DNA from: Occultella kanbiaonis
Lineage (GTDB): Bacteria > Actinomycetota > Actinomycetes > Actinomycetales > Beutenbergiaceae
Assembly (NCBI RefSeq): GCF_009708215.1
Contig: NZ_CP046175.1
Coordinates: 682,001-746,000 of the forward strand
DNA length: 64,000 nt
Direction: 5' to 3'
Part shown: positions 52,117 through 59,887 of the stretch, piece by piece
Layout of the letters: each line of letters begins with the position of its first letter
How positions within the stretch are numbered: position 1 is the stretch's first letter
Program-made: the position numbers and the translations under genes
Notes under the pieces: model-generated
Databases searched by the model: none
The model's input: the letters and a program-made list of their open reading frames with translations, nothing else
What the model was told of the DNA's origin: nothing

Positions 52117-54183
52117 ATGAGGGCACCGATCGGGTTCGGGGCGGCCTACTACCCGGAGTACCAGCCCACGCCACGCCTGGCCGAGGACCTGCGGCTGATG
52201 CGGGAGGCGGGCTTCAGCGTCATCCGGGTCGGTGAGTCGACCTGGAGCACCTGGGAGCCGGAGGACGGGCGGATCGAGACCGCGTGGATGCGGGAGGTCC
52301 TCGATGCCGCGAGCGAGCACGGCATCGACGTCATCCTCGGCACCCCGACGTACGCGGTGCCGCCGTGGCTCGCCCGCGCCCATCCGGACATCGCCGCAGA
52401 GGCCGCCCGTGGAGTCCGTCTCGGCTGGGGCGCGCGTCAGGAGATCGATGTCACCAACCCGACCTTCCGGCACTACGCGGAACGGGTGATCCGGCGGATC
52501 GTGACCGACCTCGGCGAGCATCCCGCCGTCGTCGGCTACCAGCTCGACAACGAGCCCGGGCTGCTGCTGCTGCACAACGACGGCGTCTTCTCCGCGTTCC
52601 GCGACTGGTTGGCCGAACGGTTCGACGGCGTCGAGGACCTCAACGACCGGTGGGGCCTGGCGTACTGGTCGCACCGGCTCTCGTCCTGGGCGGACCTGTG
52701 GCGTCCCGACGGCAACGCCCAGCCGCAGTACGCCCTGGCCTGGCGGCTGTTCCAGGCGGACGTCGTCGGGGAGTTCATCGGCTGGCAGGCCGGCATCGTG
52801 CGCGAACTCGCCCGCCCGGACCAGTGGCTGACGACCTGCATCGCCTACGACCGCCCGGCCGCCGACGACCTGCGGATCGCGGCCGAGCTCGACATCGCGT
52901 CCGGGAACGCCTACTACCGGATGCAGGACGGCCTGCGGCATCCGGCGCCGGTCCGCCCGCAGGGGTGGATGACCGACGGCACCTGGAGCGTGTTCCTGTC
53001 CGCCGACCGCATGTTCGGCTCGCGGCGGGCGCCGTTCCTGGTCACCGAGACCAATGCCGGTGCGATCAACACCTCGAGCATCAGCGAGCCCGGCTGGGAC
53101 GGGCAGTGGCGACAGGCGGCGTGGGCGATGATCAGCCGCGGCGCCAGGCTGATCGAGTACTGGCACTGGCACACCACGCACTTCGGGACCGAGACCCACT
53201 GGGTGGGGGTGCTCCCGCACGACCAGCGGCCGGGTCGGGTCTACCGCAACATCGCCGAGCTCGGTCAGGAGATCGGGCGCCTCGGCGACCGGGTCGCGGC
53301 CACCACCCCGGACGCCGACGTCGCGATCGTGTTCTCGACGCCGTCGAAGTACGCACTGTCCTTCGAGTCCGCCTTCCCGGACGAGCGGGCGGCGCCGGGC
53401 TCCCGCAGCTACCACCGGATCGTGGAGGCGTTCTACCGGGGCGCCTTCGACGCCGGGCTGCAGAGCCACATCCTGCATGACCGGGCGCTGCCCGGCGGCG
53501 CCGAGCTCGCGCAGTCCTACCGGCTCCTGCTCGTCCCGGGCTTGTACGCAGCCGGCGACGACGTGCTCGCGACGCTGCGCGACTACGTCGCCGCCGGCGG
53601 TCATCTCGTCCTCGGTCCGCGCTCGGGCTACGCCGACGAGTGGGCGGTGGTCCGCCGAGCCCCTCAACCGGGCGGCCTGACCGACCTCACCGGCGCCGGT
53701 TACCAGGAGTTCACGACCCTGCTCGAGCCGGTGCCCGTCGTCGACGCGTCCGGTGAGCCGATCGGTGCCGCCGAGGGCTGGGCGGAACTGCTCGAGCTCG
53801 ACGAGACCGGCGACGCCGAGGTCCTCGCCCGCTACGACCATCCCGAGCTGGGGGCCTTCGCCGCCGCGGCCACCCTCGCGCGCGGCACCGGACGCGTGAC
53901 CACGGTGAGCTTCGTGCCGGACCAACGGGCCGCCGTCGACCTCGTCGGGCGCGCCGCGCAGCGAAGCGGCCTGCGGCCGTTCGTGAGTCCGGCGGAGTCC
54001 GTCACGCACACCTCCGCCACCGGTCCCGGCGAGCGCGTGCACTTCTACTTCAACTGGTCCGGTGAGGCGGTCACGATCGGCTGGCCGGAGGGCCAGAGCG
54101 AGGCCGACGGCGGCCGCCGGGCCATGCTGGACCTGCGCGGCTGGGACGTCCGGCTGCTCTGGGAGCCATTGAGCGAGCACTGA
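52117..54183 (+). CDS. GH42 beta-galactosidase
   Basis: This is a retaining glycosidase of 688 residues. The barrel opens GFGAAYYPEYQPTPRLAEDL, continues RVGESTWSTWEPEDG, and has the acid/base Glu146 in YQLDNEPGLL. The nucleophile is Glu311 in FLVTETNAGAIN. The trimerisation domain (from about residue 380, VAIVFSTPSKYALSFE, VPGLYAAGDDVLATLRDYV) and a short beta C-terminus follow. Length and order match family 42, which includes beta-galactosidases and alpha-L-arabinopyranosidases. There is no signal peptide, so it is intracellular. It starts 90 bases after the GH140-like gene but has its own LacI-type site. An AAGGGG stretch lies upstream of the ATG. A hairpin at 54197 ends the unit. Confidence 0.93.
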   Translation: MRAPIGFGAAYYPEYQPTPRLAEDLRLMREAGFSVIRVGESTWSTWEPEDGRIETAWMREVLDAASEHGIDVILGTPTYAVPPWLARAHPDIAAEAARGVRLGWGARQEIDVTNPTFRHYAERVIRRIVTDLGEHPAVVGYQLDNEPGLLLLHNDGVFSAFRDWLAERFDGVEDLNDRWGLAYWSHRLSSWADLWRPDGNAQPQYALAWRLFQADVVGEFIGWQAGIVRELARPDQWLTTCIAYDRPAADDLRIAAELDIASGNAYYRMQDGLRHPAPVRPQGWMTDGTWSVFLSADRMFGSRRAPFLVTETNAGAINTSSISEPGWDGQWRQAAWAMISRGARLIEYWHWHTTHFGTETHWVGVLPHDQRPGRVYRNIAELGQEIGRLGDRVAATTPDADVAIVFSTPSKYALSFESAFPDERAAPGSRSYHRIVEAFYRGAFDAGLQSHILHDRALPGGAELAQSYRLLLVPGLYAAGDDVLATLRDYVAAGGHLVLGPRSGYADEWAVVRRAPQPGGLTDLTGAGYQEFTTLLEPVPVVDASGEPIGAAEGWAELLELDETGDAEVLARYDHPELGAFAAAATLARGTGRVTTVSFVPDQRAAVDLVGRAAQRSGLRPFVSPAESVTHTSATGPGERVHFYFNWSGEAVTIGWPEGQSEADGGRRAMLDLRGWDVRLLWEPLSEH

Positions 54184-54196
54184 GCGAGCGCTGAAC

Positions 54197-54216
54197 GTCC
54201 GGCCGGCGGGCCGGAC
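54197..54216. terminator. Bidirectional terminator hairpin
   Basis: GTCCGGCC-GGCG-GGCCGGAC is a perfect eight-pair stem with a four-base loop. It is placed between the converging GH42 gene and the beta-propeller gene. No T tract is present, which is common for terminators in high-GC organisms. Confidence 0.7.
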
Positions 54217-54221
54217 CGCCG

Positions 54222-55214
54222 TCAGGAGCGGGCGACGGCGATGCCGCGCCGCTCCCGCTGCAGGTGGTCGCCGATCCGGACGGGCTCGGCCAGCGGCGCG
54301 ACGGCGCAGTAGTAGTGCTCGAGGCGGCCGGCGCGGGTGATCACGGCCGGCTTGTGGGCGTAGGTGGTGTCGACCGTTCCGGGTGGGCCGGCGTCGATGA
54401 GCACCTGCTCGGACCGGTTCCAGGTGAGCAGATCGTCGGACCAGGCGAACGTCTCCCGGGCCCGGCCGTCGCTGCAGAGGCCGAAGTAGAACATCACCCA
54501 GGTGTCCCCGTCGCGGAGCACGCACGGGTCGGAGGCGAACCGGTCGTCGATCGCGCCGGGCGGGCCGTTGCGCAGGAGCGGCTCGGTGCCGACCCGCTCC
54601 CAGCCGAGCAGGTCGACCGACCGGGCCGCGCCGGTCTGCTCCTGCCAGCCGCGCGGCGAGGCGTCCTTGGCGTTGTAGAACAGCCAGAACTCACCGCCGG
54701 AGTGCATCAGCCAGGACTTGTAGAGGCCGCCGCGTTCCCACGGCGAACCGTCCTCGGGTCGCAGCAACGCCCCGTACTCCTCCCAGGTGCGCAGGTCGCG
54801 GCTGCGGACGATGCCGACCACGCCAGGACCCGCCTCGTAGCCCGCTGCCGGGTAGGCGTGGAAGGTCCCGTAGTACCAGCCGTCCACGGCGAGCAGCTCG
54901 CCGTCGCCGCGCAGGTCCTCGTCCCGCAGGATCGACGTGAGGGCGGTGTTGTACCGGCGGTGCGGCGAGGACGGGTCACGGGCGAGGATGAGCTCCGGCG
55001 CCGACCACGAGGCGCCGTCGAACCAGGACAGGCCGGTCTGGTAGCCGATGCCGTCCCAACCCACGACCGTCATGCCGAGGGCGCCCTCGTGGCTGAACAC
55101 GAACGGGCAGTCCACACCGTGGGAGTAGAAGTCGCCCTCCCTCAGGCTCGGCGCGAGGACCAGGTCGGGCTCCTTGTGCGGGGTCGCGAGACGGGCGGTC
55201 AGGTCCGCGGTCAT
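54222..55214 (-). CDS. Five-bladed beta-propeller glycosidase-like protein
   Basis: This is a protein of 330 residues with the repeat pattern of GH43/GH32/GH130-type propellers: CPFVFSHEGALGMTVVGWDG, WYYGTFHAYPAAGYEAGPGV, EFWLFYNAKDASPRGWQEQT, ASDPCVLRDGDTWVMFYFGL and YAHKPAVITRAGRLEHYYCA. Acidic residues occur at the blade starts (DCPFV, SDPCV), as needed for a catalytic triad, but I cannot fix the family. GAGGAG precedes ATG 55214. It follows the six-hairpin glycosidase gene by 23 bases in the same operon. Neither protein has a signal peptide, so both act inside the cell. Confidence 0.75.
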   Translation of the reverse strand: MTADLTARLATPHKEPDLVLAPSLREGDFYSHGVDCPFVFSHEGALGMTVVGWDGIGYQTGLSWFDGASWSAPELILARDPSSPHRRYNTALTSILRDEDLRGDGELLAVDGWYYGTFHAYPAAGYEAGPGVVGIVRSRDLRTWEEYGALLRPEDGSPWERGGLYKSWLMHSGGEFWLFYNAKDASPRGWQEQTGAARSVDLLGWERVGTEPLLRNGPPGAIDDRFASDPCVLRDGDTWVMFYFGLCSDGRARETFAWSDDLLTWNRSEQVLIDAGPPGTVDTTYAHKPAVITRAGRLEHYYCAVAPLAEPVRIGDHLQRERRGIAVARS

Positions 55215-55237
55215 GGGGTTCTCCTCGGGTCGGGTGC

Positions 55238-57313
55238 TCACGGGCGCGCCGGGAAGCCTTCGGTCTCGGCCGACCACCCGGCCGGCAGGTCGACGCGACG
55301 GTGCGTGCCGCCGTCGTCCACCCACCCGGCGAACAGGAGTGCGGCGGCCATCAGCAGCCCGCCGTTGCCGGGCAGGTACAGCGGCATCCGGTGTGGGACC
55401 TGCCGGTTGTGCCCGTTCGCCAGGAACGTGTTCTTGCCCTCGTCCCGCAGCAGTGCGTCGAGCGCGATGTCGGCACGGCCGAGCCGGGTCGCGCACATCG
55501 CGATCATCGGGAAGTCCCAGCCCCACGCGCTGCGCCAGTCCCAGCGCTCGCAGGCCCGCTCCAGGGTGCGCAGCATCGCGTCGTGGTCCAGGGCGCCGGT
55601 GTCGGGGACCACGCCGAGCGCGCCGAGCATCGAGGGGTGGTCGGTGAAGACCGTCCGCGGCGGGTTCTGGACCGCGTCGTAGTGCCCGTCCGCGCTCAGG
55701 GTCGGGCGCAGCCCGTCCGCGACCCGCACCCACTCCTCCGGTTCCGCGCGCCCGTCCGCTCGCCGCCAGCGCAGCGCGACCCGCAGCGCCCAGCGGACGT
55801 AGGCGAGCTCCAGCAGGGGGTCCCAGGTGTCCCGCGCGCCGTACACCTCCTGGGCCGGCATCAGCGGTGGAGGCAGGTGGTAGGCGCCGTCGGCGCCGGC
55901 GAGCGCGAACGAGGCCAGGAACTCGGCGGTGGCGTCGACCAGGTCGCGGTACGCCGCGCGCACCGCCGCGGCGTCGTCGGACGCCATCAGGAGCAGCTGC
56001 GCGTAGTGGATCACGTGCGGCTGCTGCCATAACAGCAGCGGGCCGATCACGTTCGGGCTCTCGACGCCCTCCGGGCCGACGTGCTTGGGCCAGCGCGCGC
56101 CCCGGAAACCCTGTGCGGCGGCGATGTCCTCGGCGACCGGCAGGATCGCGGCGTACCAGGCCAGGCTCCGCTCGAGCAGCTCGGGCCGCCCCCACGCCGG
56201 GAAGTGCGCGGCGTGCCACCAGTGCATCTCCAGGTGGAACGTGCCGCCCCAGCTGTTGCAGACGAGCCCGGTCTCCTGCGGCGGGGTGCTGCCCGAGCAG
56301 TGCACCTTGGTCTGGTACTGGGACAGCACGATCCGGCGCTCCAGCTCGTGGGCCGGCTCGGCCGTGCTGCCGGCGAGGTCGATGGCGGCCCCGCCGCGCC
56401 AGAAGGCTCCCCAGCCGGCGGCCGACCGTGCGAACACGGCGCCGGCATGCCCGAGCACGTCCTCGCGCAGGGTTGCCGCGAACTCGACCACGCCGCTCAG
56501 CCGCGGCCCGGTGGGCCGCAGCGTCCAGTGGTGCCCGTCCCCGGCAACCGCCACCTCGCCCGCCGCGCGGACCTGGTAGCGGGCGTCGTCGAGCCGGCGG
56601 TCCCAGACGGCGGCGGCCCCGTCGCGACGCAGCGTGGTCGTATGGTCCTGGGGCCGGTCCCAGACCGGCGGCGCCTCGAACGTCTCCGCCACGGAGCCGA
56701 ACGCGATCTCGACGGCGAGCCGGCCCTGGTCGAGCAGCGCCGAGTCGATCTCGAACGCGACCGCGTCGCGGTCCGGGTCGACGGCGGTACGCACCCGGAC
56801 GTCGACGCCCGCCAGTGCGAAGGTACTGGTCACGACGCCGGTCCAGAGGTCCAGTTCCTGGGTTCCGGCCCGTACCTGGTCCCAGGCCGGTGTCCGGCCG
56901 TCGAGCAGCAGCCCGATCCGGGCCAGGTGCAACCGCTGCGGGTTCGTCCAGTAGTAGTACCCGGCGGCGCGCCCGGACGCCGCGGACGCCTCCCGGTCCT
57001 CGCGGTAGTCGTAGGCGGTGGGGTAGGCCACCGGTCCGCGCGGGCCGTCGTAGCTCTCCAGAGTGTCCTCGAGCTGCCAGCCGTGCGGGTTGGGTGCCCA
57101 GTGGTAGCCCCACTGGGCCTGGGTCCCGAGTGGCATCGCGGCCTCACCGCGCTCGCGGGCGGCGTCCCGTTCGTAGCGGTCGGCGAACGTCTGCAGCCCG
57201 GTGTGGTCGACGGTGAACGCGAACTCGCCATTGCCCACGGACAACGGCTCCTCGGGCCTCGGCTCGTGGTATCGGATCGTGTGGCGGCGGACGACGGCTT
57301 CTCTGTCGATCAC
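55238..57313 (-). CDS. Six-hairpin (GH65/GH95-clan-like) glycosidase
   Basis: This is a protein of 691 residues. The N-terminal beta-sandwich starts PLSVGNGEFAFTVDHTGLQT. An (alpha/alpha)6 barrel follows with ETGLVCNSWGGTFHLEMHWW, GARWPKHVGPEGVESPNVIG, LLLWQQPHVIHYAQLL and CERWDWRSAWGWDFPMIAMC. The candidate catalytic Glu residues lie in HLEMHWW and GPEGVES. A short C-terminal beta domain ends with PGNGGLLMAAALLFAGW. This looks like an uncharacterised branch of the clan with GH65, GH94 and GH95. GTG 57313 has GGAG upstream. It is divergent from a LacI gene and shares with it the AAACGTTT operator. Confidence 0.75.
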   Translation of the reverse strand: MIDREAVVRRHTIRYHEPRPEEPLSVGNGEFAFTVDHTGLQTFADRYERDAARERGEAAMPLGTQAQWGYHWAPNPHGWQLEDTLESYDGPRGPVAYPTAYDYREDREASAASGRAAGYYYWTNPQRLHLARIGLLLDGRTPAWDQVRAGTQELDLWTGVVTSTFALAGVDVRVRTAVDPDRDAVAFEIDSALLDQGRLAVEIAFGSVAETFEAPPVWDRPQDHTTTLRRDGAAAVWDRRLDDARYQVRAAGEVAVAGDGHHWTLRPTGPRLSGVVEFAATLREDVLGHAGAVFARSAAGWGAFWRGGAAIDLAGSTAEPAHELERRIVLSQYQTKVHCSGSTPPQETGLVCNSWGGTFHLEMHWWHAAHFPAWGRPELLERSLAWYAAILPVAEDIAAAQGFRGARWPKHVGPEGVESPNVIGPLLLWQQPHVIHYAQLLLMASDDAAAVRAAYRDLVDATAEFLASFALAGADGAYHLPPPLMPAQEVYGARDTWDPLLELAYVRWALRVALRWRRADGRAEPEEWVRVADGLRPTLSADGHYDAVQNPPRTVFTDHPSMLGALGVVPDTGALDHDAMLRTLERACERWDWRSAWGWDFPMIAMCATRLGRADIALDALLRDEGKNTFLANGHNRQVPHRMPLYLPGNGGLLMAAALLFAGWVDDGGTHRRVDLPAGWSAETEGFPARP

Positions 57314-57349
57314 TTCGGGACTCCGGGTTCGGGTGCGGACCTACTGGTG

Positions 57350-57357
57350 AAACGTTT
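57350..57357. promoter_or_regulatory. AAACGTTT operator in divergent promoter
   Basis: TGGTGAAACGTTTGTGC holds the LacI-type core AAACGTTT, 37 bases from the glycosidase start and 36 from the LacI start. TTACCAT at 57380-57386 could be the regulator's -10, which would make its mRNA start at or very near the ATG (leaderless). Confidence 0.55.
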
Positions 57358-57392
57358 GTGCAGATGCTTGCCAACGCCGTTACCATCCGAGG

Positions 57393-58532
57393 ATGGTGAC
57401 GCTGCGGGATGTGGCCGGACACGCCGGGGTTTCGGTGTCGGTGGTCTCACGCGTGCTCAACTCCGATCCGTCGATCAGGATCCGGCCGCAGACGCGGCAG
57501 CGGGTCCTCGAGTCGGCCCGGCTGCTGAGGTACGCACCGAACTCCGCCGGTCGGTCGCTGCGCCGCTCCCGCACGCACCTGCTCGCCCTCGTGGTCCCGG
57601 ACGTCACGAACGCGACGTTCACGGACCTCGTGAACGGGGTGGAGTCGCGCGCGCTGGACCACAACTACTCGGTGGTACTTGCCTCGAGCCCGCGGATGCA
57701 GCCCGGCAGCGACGGGTTCACCCGGCTGCTGAGCGAGCGGCTGGTGGACGGCGTGCTGCTGCAGAAGGGGGACGACGCCCCTACCGAGCTGGTCGCCCGG
57801 GCGCTGTCCCATCCCGAGCGCACGGTCCTGATCAACTCCGGCCCGGTATCCGGCGTCGCCACGATCGCGATCGACGACGTCGCCGCGGGTGCGCTCGCGA
57901 CCCGTCACCTGCTCGACCTCGGACACACCAGCATCGGCTACGTCGGTGGCGTCCCGACGTCCGACACCAGCGACCGGCGGCGGGCCGGGGTCGAGCAGAC
58001 GCTCGCCGCGGCCGGGCTGACGCTGGCCCGCGAGCACACCACCGCGCTCGGCTACACCTACCGGTCGGCCAGGGACGCGGCCCGGCTGCTGCTCAGCCGC
58101 CAACCGGCCCCGACGGCGGTCGTGGTCGGGAACGTGAACGCCGGGATCGGGGTGCTCACCGAGGCGGCCCAGATGGGCATCGGGGTCCCAGAGGAGCTCT
58201 CCGTCGTGGCGATCCACGACATCTGGCCGGCCATCACGTGCGCGCCGGCGCTGACCACGATCCGGCTGCCGATGGAGGCCCTCGGGGCCACCGCCGTGGA
58301 CGTGCTGCTCGCCGGTCTCGACACCTCGGACCCCGGCGCGAAGGCCACCGACGGGAGCGGCACCGACGGCAACGGCACCGACGGGAAGGCCGCCGACGGG
58401 AACGGCACCGACGGCAACGGCACCGACGGCATCGGCACCGACACGACCAGCCGCGTCATCGACGACCCGGCGCCCGAGCTCGTCCTGCGGGCGTCGACCG
58501 GACCGCCACCCGGGGCCCGACCCGGGCCGTGA
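57393..58532 (+). CDS. LacI-family regulator with repeat-expanded C-terminus
   Basis: This is a regulator of 379 residues. The helix-turn-helix is VTLRDVAGHAGVSVSVVSRV and the hinge RLLRYAPNSAGRSLRRSRTH. The effector domain is ALVVPDVTNATFTDLVNGVE through SVVAIHDIWPAITCAPALTT. Near the end, between VDVLLAGLD and PELVLRAST, an unusual stretch of about 30 residues made of D-G-x-G-T repeats is inserted. The gene ends in a GARPGP tail encoded by the first unit of a 24-bp tandem repeat. Both are probably tolerated because this segment is a surface loop. It likely controls the divergent glycosidase operon and the GH42 gene through AAACGTTT sites. Confidence 0.9.
   Translation: MVTLRDVAGHAGVSVSVVSRVLNSDPSIRIRPQTRQRVLESARLLRYAPNSAGRSLRRSRTHLLALVVPDVTNATFTDLVNGVESRALDHNYSVVLASSPRMQPGSDGFTRLLSERLVDGVLLQKGDDAPTELVARALSHPERTVLINSGPVSGVATIAIDDVAAGALATRHLLDLGHTSIGYVGGVPTSDTSDRRRAGVEQTLAAAGLTLAREHTTALGYTYRSARDAARLLLSRQPAPTAVVVGNVNAGIGVLTEAAQMGIGVPEELSVVAIHDIWPAITCAPALTTIRLPMEALGATAVDVLLAGLDTSDPGAKATDGSGTDGNGTDGKAADGNGTDGNGTDGIGTDTTSRVIDDPAPELVLRASTGPPPGARPGP
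58344..58433 (+). repeat. Six in-frame 15-bp repeats inside LacI gene
   Basis: Six units of GGCACCGACGGCAAC type run in frame and encode [GA]-[TA]-D-G-x, with a seventh partial unit after them. Differences between units are mostly at one codon. They expand a loop in the regulator's C-terminal region. Confidence 0.85.
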
Positions 58533-58603
58533 CCCGGGGCCCGACCCGGGCCGTGACCCGGGTCCCGATCCGGGCCGTGACCCCGGGCCCGACCGGGGCC
58601 GTG
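58508..58603. repeat. Four 24-bp tandem repeats across the LacI stop
   Basis: Four units of 24 bases, each ending GGGCCGTG, run from the last codons of the regulator into the intergenic region. The first two are identical (58508-58531, 58532-58555); the last two differ slightly. Each unit contains a TGA in the regulator's frame, so any copy number leaves the gene with the same end. Confidence 0.9.
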
Positions 58604-58672
58604 ACCCGCCGCGCCGGGCCCGCTCCGCTGGTCTCGCAGCTGCCGGGTCGCGCCGCGCCCACCCCGCCGAGC

Positions 58673-58734
58673 TAGCACGTGCCGCGCTGAGATCGCACAC
58701 GAACAGGTGCGATCTCTGGGGCCTGCGTGCTAGG
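58673..58734. terminator. Large nested hairpin between convergent genes
   Basis: Outer arms CTAGCACG (58673-58680) and CGTGCTAG (58727-58734) enclose perfect inner arms GAGATCGCAC (58690-58699) and GTGCGATCTC (58708-58717) around an eight-base loop. It lies between the LacI gene and the convergent oxidoreductase gene. It may act as a bidirectional terminator; the two-level symmetry also fits a palindromic repeat element. Confidence 0.6.
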
Positions 58735-58819
58735 TCGGCGGTGGAGCGCGGCTGCGGGGCGGCGGAGGGCGGGTGCGGGGCGGCGGACGCCTGTGCCAGC
58801 GCGACGGCGGTGGGTCGGC

Positions 58820-59887
58820 TCACGGGAGCGGGTGGCCGCCGGCCCGACTCGCCTCGTGCGCCGCCTCCAGCACGGCCATGGTGCGCAGCACGTCGCTCGC
58901 CGCGGTCGGCAGCGTGGTGGCGGCCCCGGTGACGTACCGCTGCAGTGCGCCCATCGTGCCGATGAAGGCGTCCGGGAACCAGGAGCCCTCGACGTCGACG
59001 GTCTGCCAGCCGGTGCCGGTGCTGACCTCGAGCAGGTCCGGCCCACCACGCGGATAGTCCAGCAGCAGCCCGAGCTGGGTCCGGATCGCGCCGTCGGTGC
59101 CGTGCCACAGGACGGCGGCCTCCTGGTGCTCTGAACCGAACGTGTGGTCGTGGTTCGTGCTGATCGTCACCCGCAGCGGCCGGCCCGCGTAGTGCAGCAG
59201 GTACGCGGTCCGGGTGCTGGCCAGCCGCTTGTGCGGGTGCGGCACCGTGACGGCGCTGACTCCGCTCGGGTCACCCACGAACGAGCGCACCAGGTCGACG
59301 TAGTGCACCGAGTGCATCGGCATCTCCATGCGCTCCAGCCCGAACACGCTGGGGAACAGCTCCCAGCGGGTCTCGACCCGCACCAGCACCTCGAGGTCGA
59401 TGAGCTCGCCGATGACGCCGTCGGCGATCAGCCGGCGCGCGGCGGCCACGTGCGGCGCGAACCGCAGCTGGGTGTTCACCGCGGCGGTGAGGCGCTTGCG
59501 CTCGACGATGTCGACCAGGGCGCGCGCCTGCCCGTAGGTGTAGCCGAGCGGCTTCTGGAGCTGCACCGCCGCGCCGTCGGGCAGTGCCTCGAGGATCGAC
59601 GCGAACGCGTCGGGCATCACGGCGACGTCGTAGACGACGCCGCTGCCGTGGGCCGCGACCGCGGCCTCGATACCGGAGTGGGTGATCGCGATGTCGAACG
59701 CGTCGGCGAGCTCGGCGGCGCGTTCGGTGTCGACGTCGACGACGGCCGCCACCGGCAGGCCCGCCCTGCGATAGGCGGGCAGGTGCGCGTCCCGGGCGAT
59801 GCCGCCGGCGCCGACCACGACGATCGGCAGCGGGTCGCTCGGCGGTCCGGCCAGGTAGGCCGGATCCGGTTCGCGTTCGGTCAGCAT
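58820..59887 (-). CDS. Gfo/Idh/MocA-family oxidoreductase
   Basis: This is an NAD(P)-dependent sugar dehydrogenase-like protein of 355 residues. The Rossmann motif is IVVVGAGGIARDAHLPAYRR. The family motif usually written E-K-P reads VQLQKPLGYTYGQARALVDI, so the acidic residue is replaced by Gln while the catalytic Lys is kept. The C-terminal domain contains MEMPMHSVHYVDLVRSFVGD with the usual histidine. It is the last gene of the six-gene operon beginning with a GH95 enzyme. Its start overlaps the stop of the lactonase-type gene. It probably oxidises or reduces a sugar or inositol derivative. Confidence 0.88.
   Translation of the reverse strand: MLTEREPDPAYLAGPPSDPLPIVVVGAGGIARDAHLPAYRRAGLPVAAVVDVDTERAAELADAFDIAITHSGIEAAVAAHGSGVVYDVAVMPDAFASILEALPDGAAVQLQKPLGYTYGQARALVDIVERKRLTAAVNTQLRFAPHVAAARRLIADGVIGELIDLEVLVRVETRWELFPSVFGLERMEMPMHSVHYVDLVRSFVGDPSGVSAVTVPHPHKRLASTRTAYLLHYAGRPLRVTISTNHDHTFGSEHQEAAVLWHGTDGAIRTQLGLLLDYPRGGPDLLEVSTGTGWQTVDVEGSWFPDAFIGTMGALQRYVTGAATTLPTAASDVLRTMAVLEAAHEASRAGGHPLP

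Noticed and set aside
54222-57113. Apparent 963-codon fusion of the propeller gene with an upstream frame
   Set aside because: Only the part from ATG 55214 resembles a protein; the upstream extension is antisense-like, arginine-rich, and overlaps the six-hairpin gene in another frame.
58508-58603. CRISPR array
   Set aside because: The units are directly adjacent with no unique spacers, and no cas gene is present.
56081-58675. A long plus-strand open frame running through the six-hairpin glycosidase and LacI genes
   Set aside because: It overlaps two well-supported genes in other frames and ends in R/T/G repeats from the minisatellite; it has no domain pattern.
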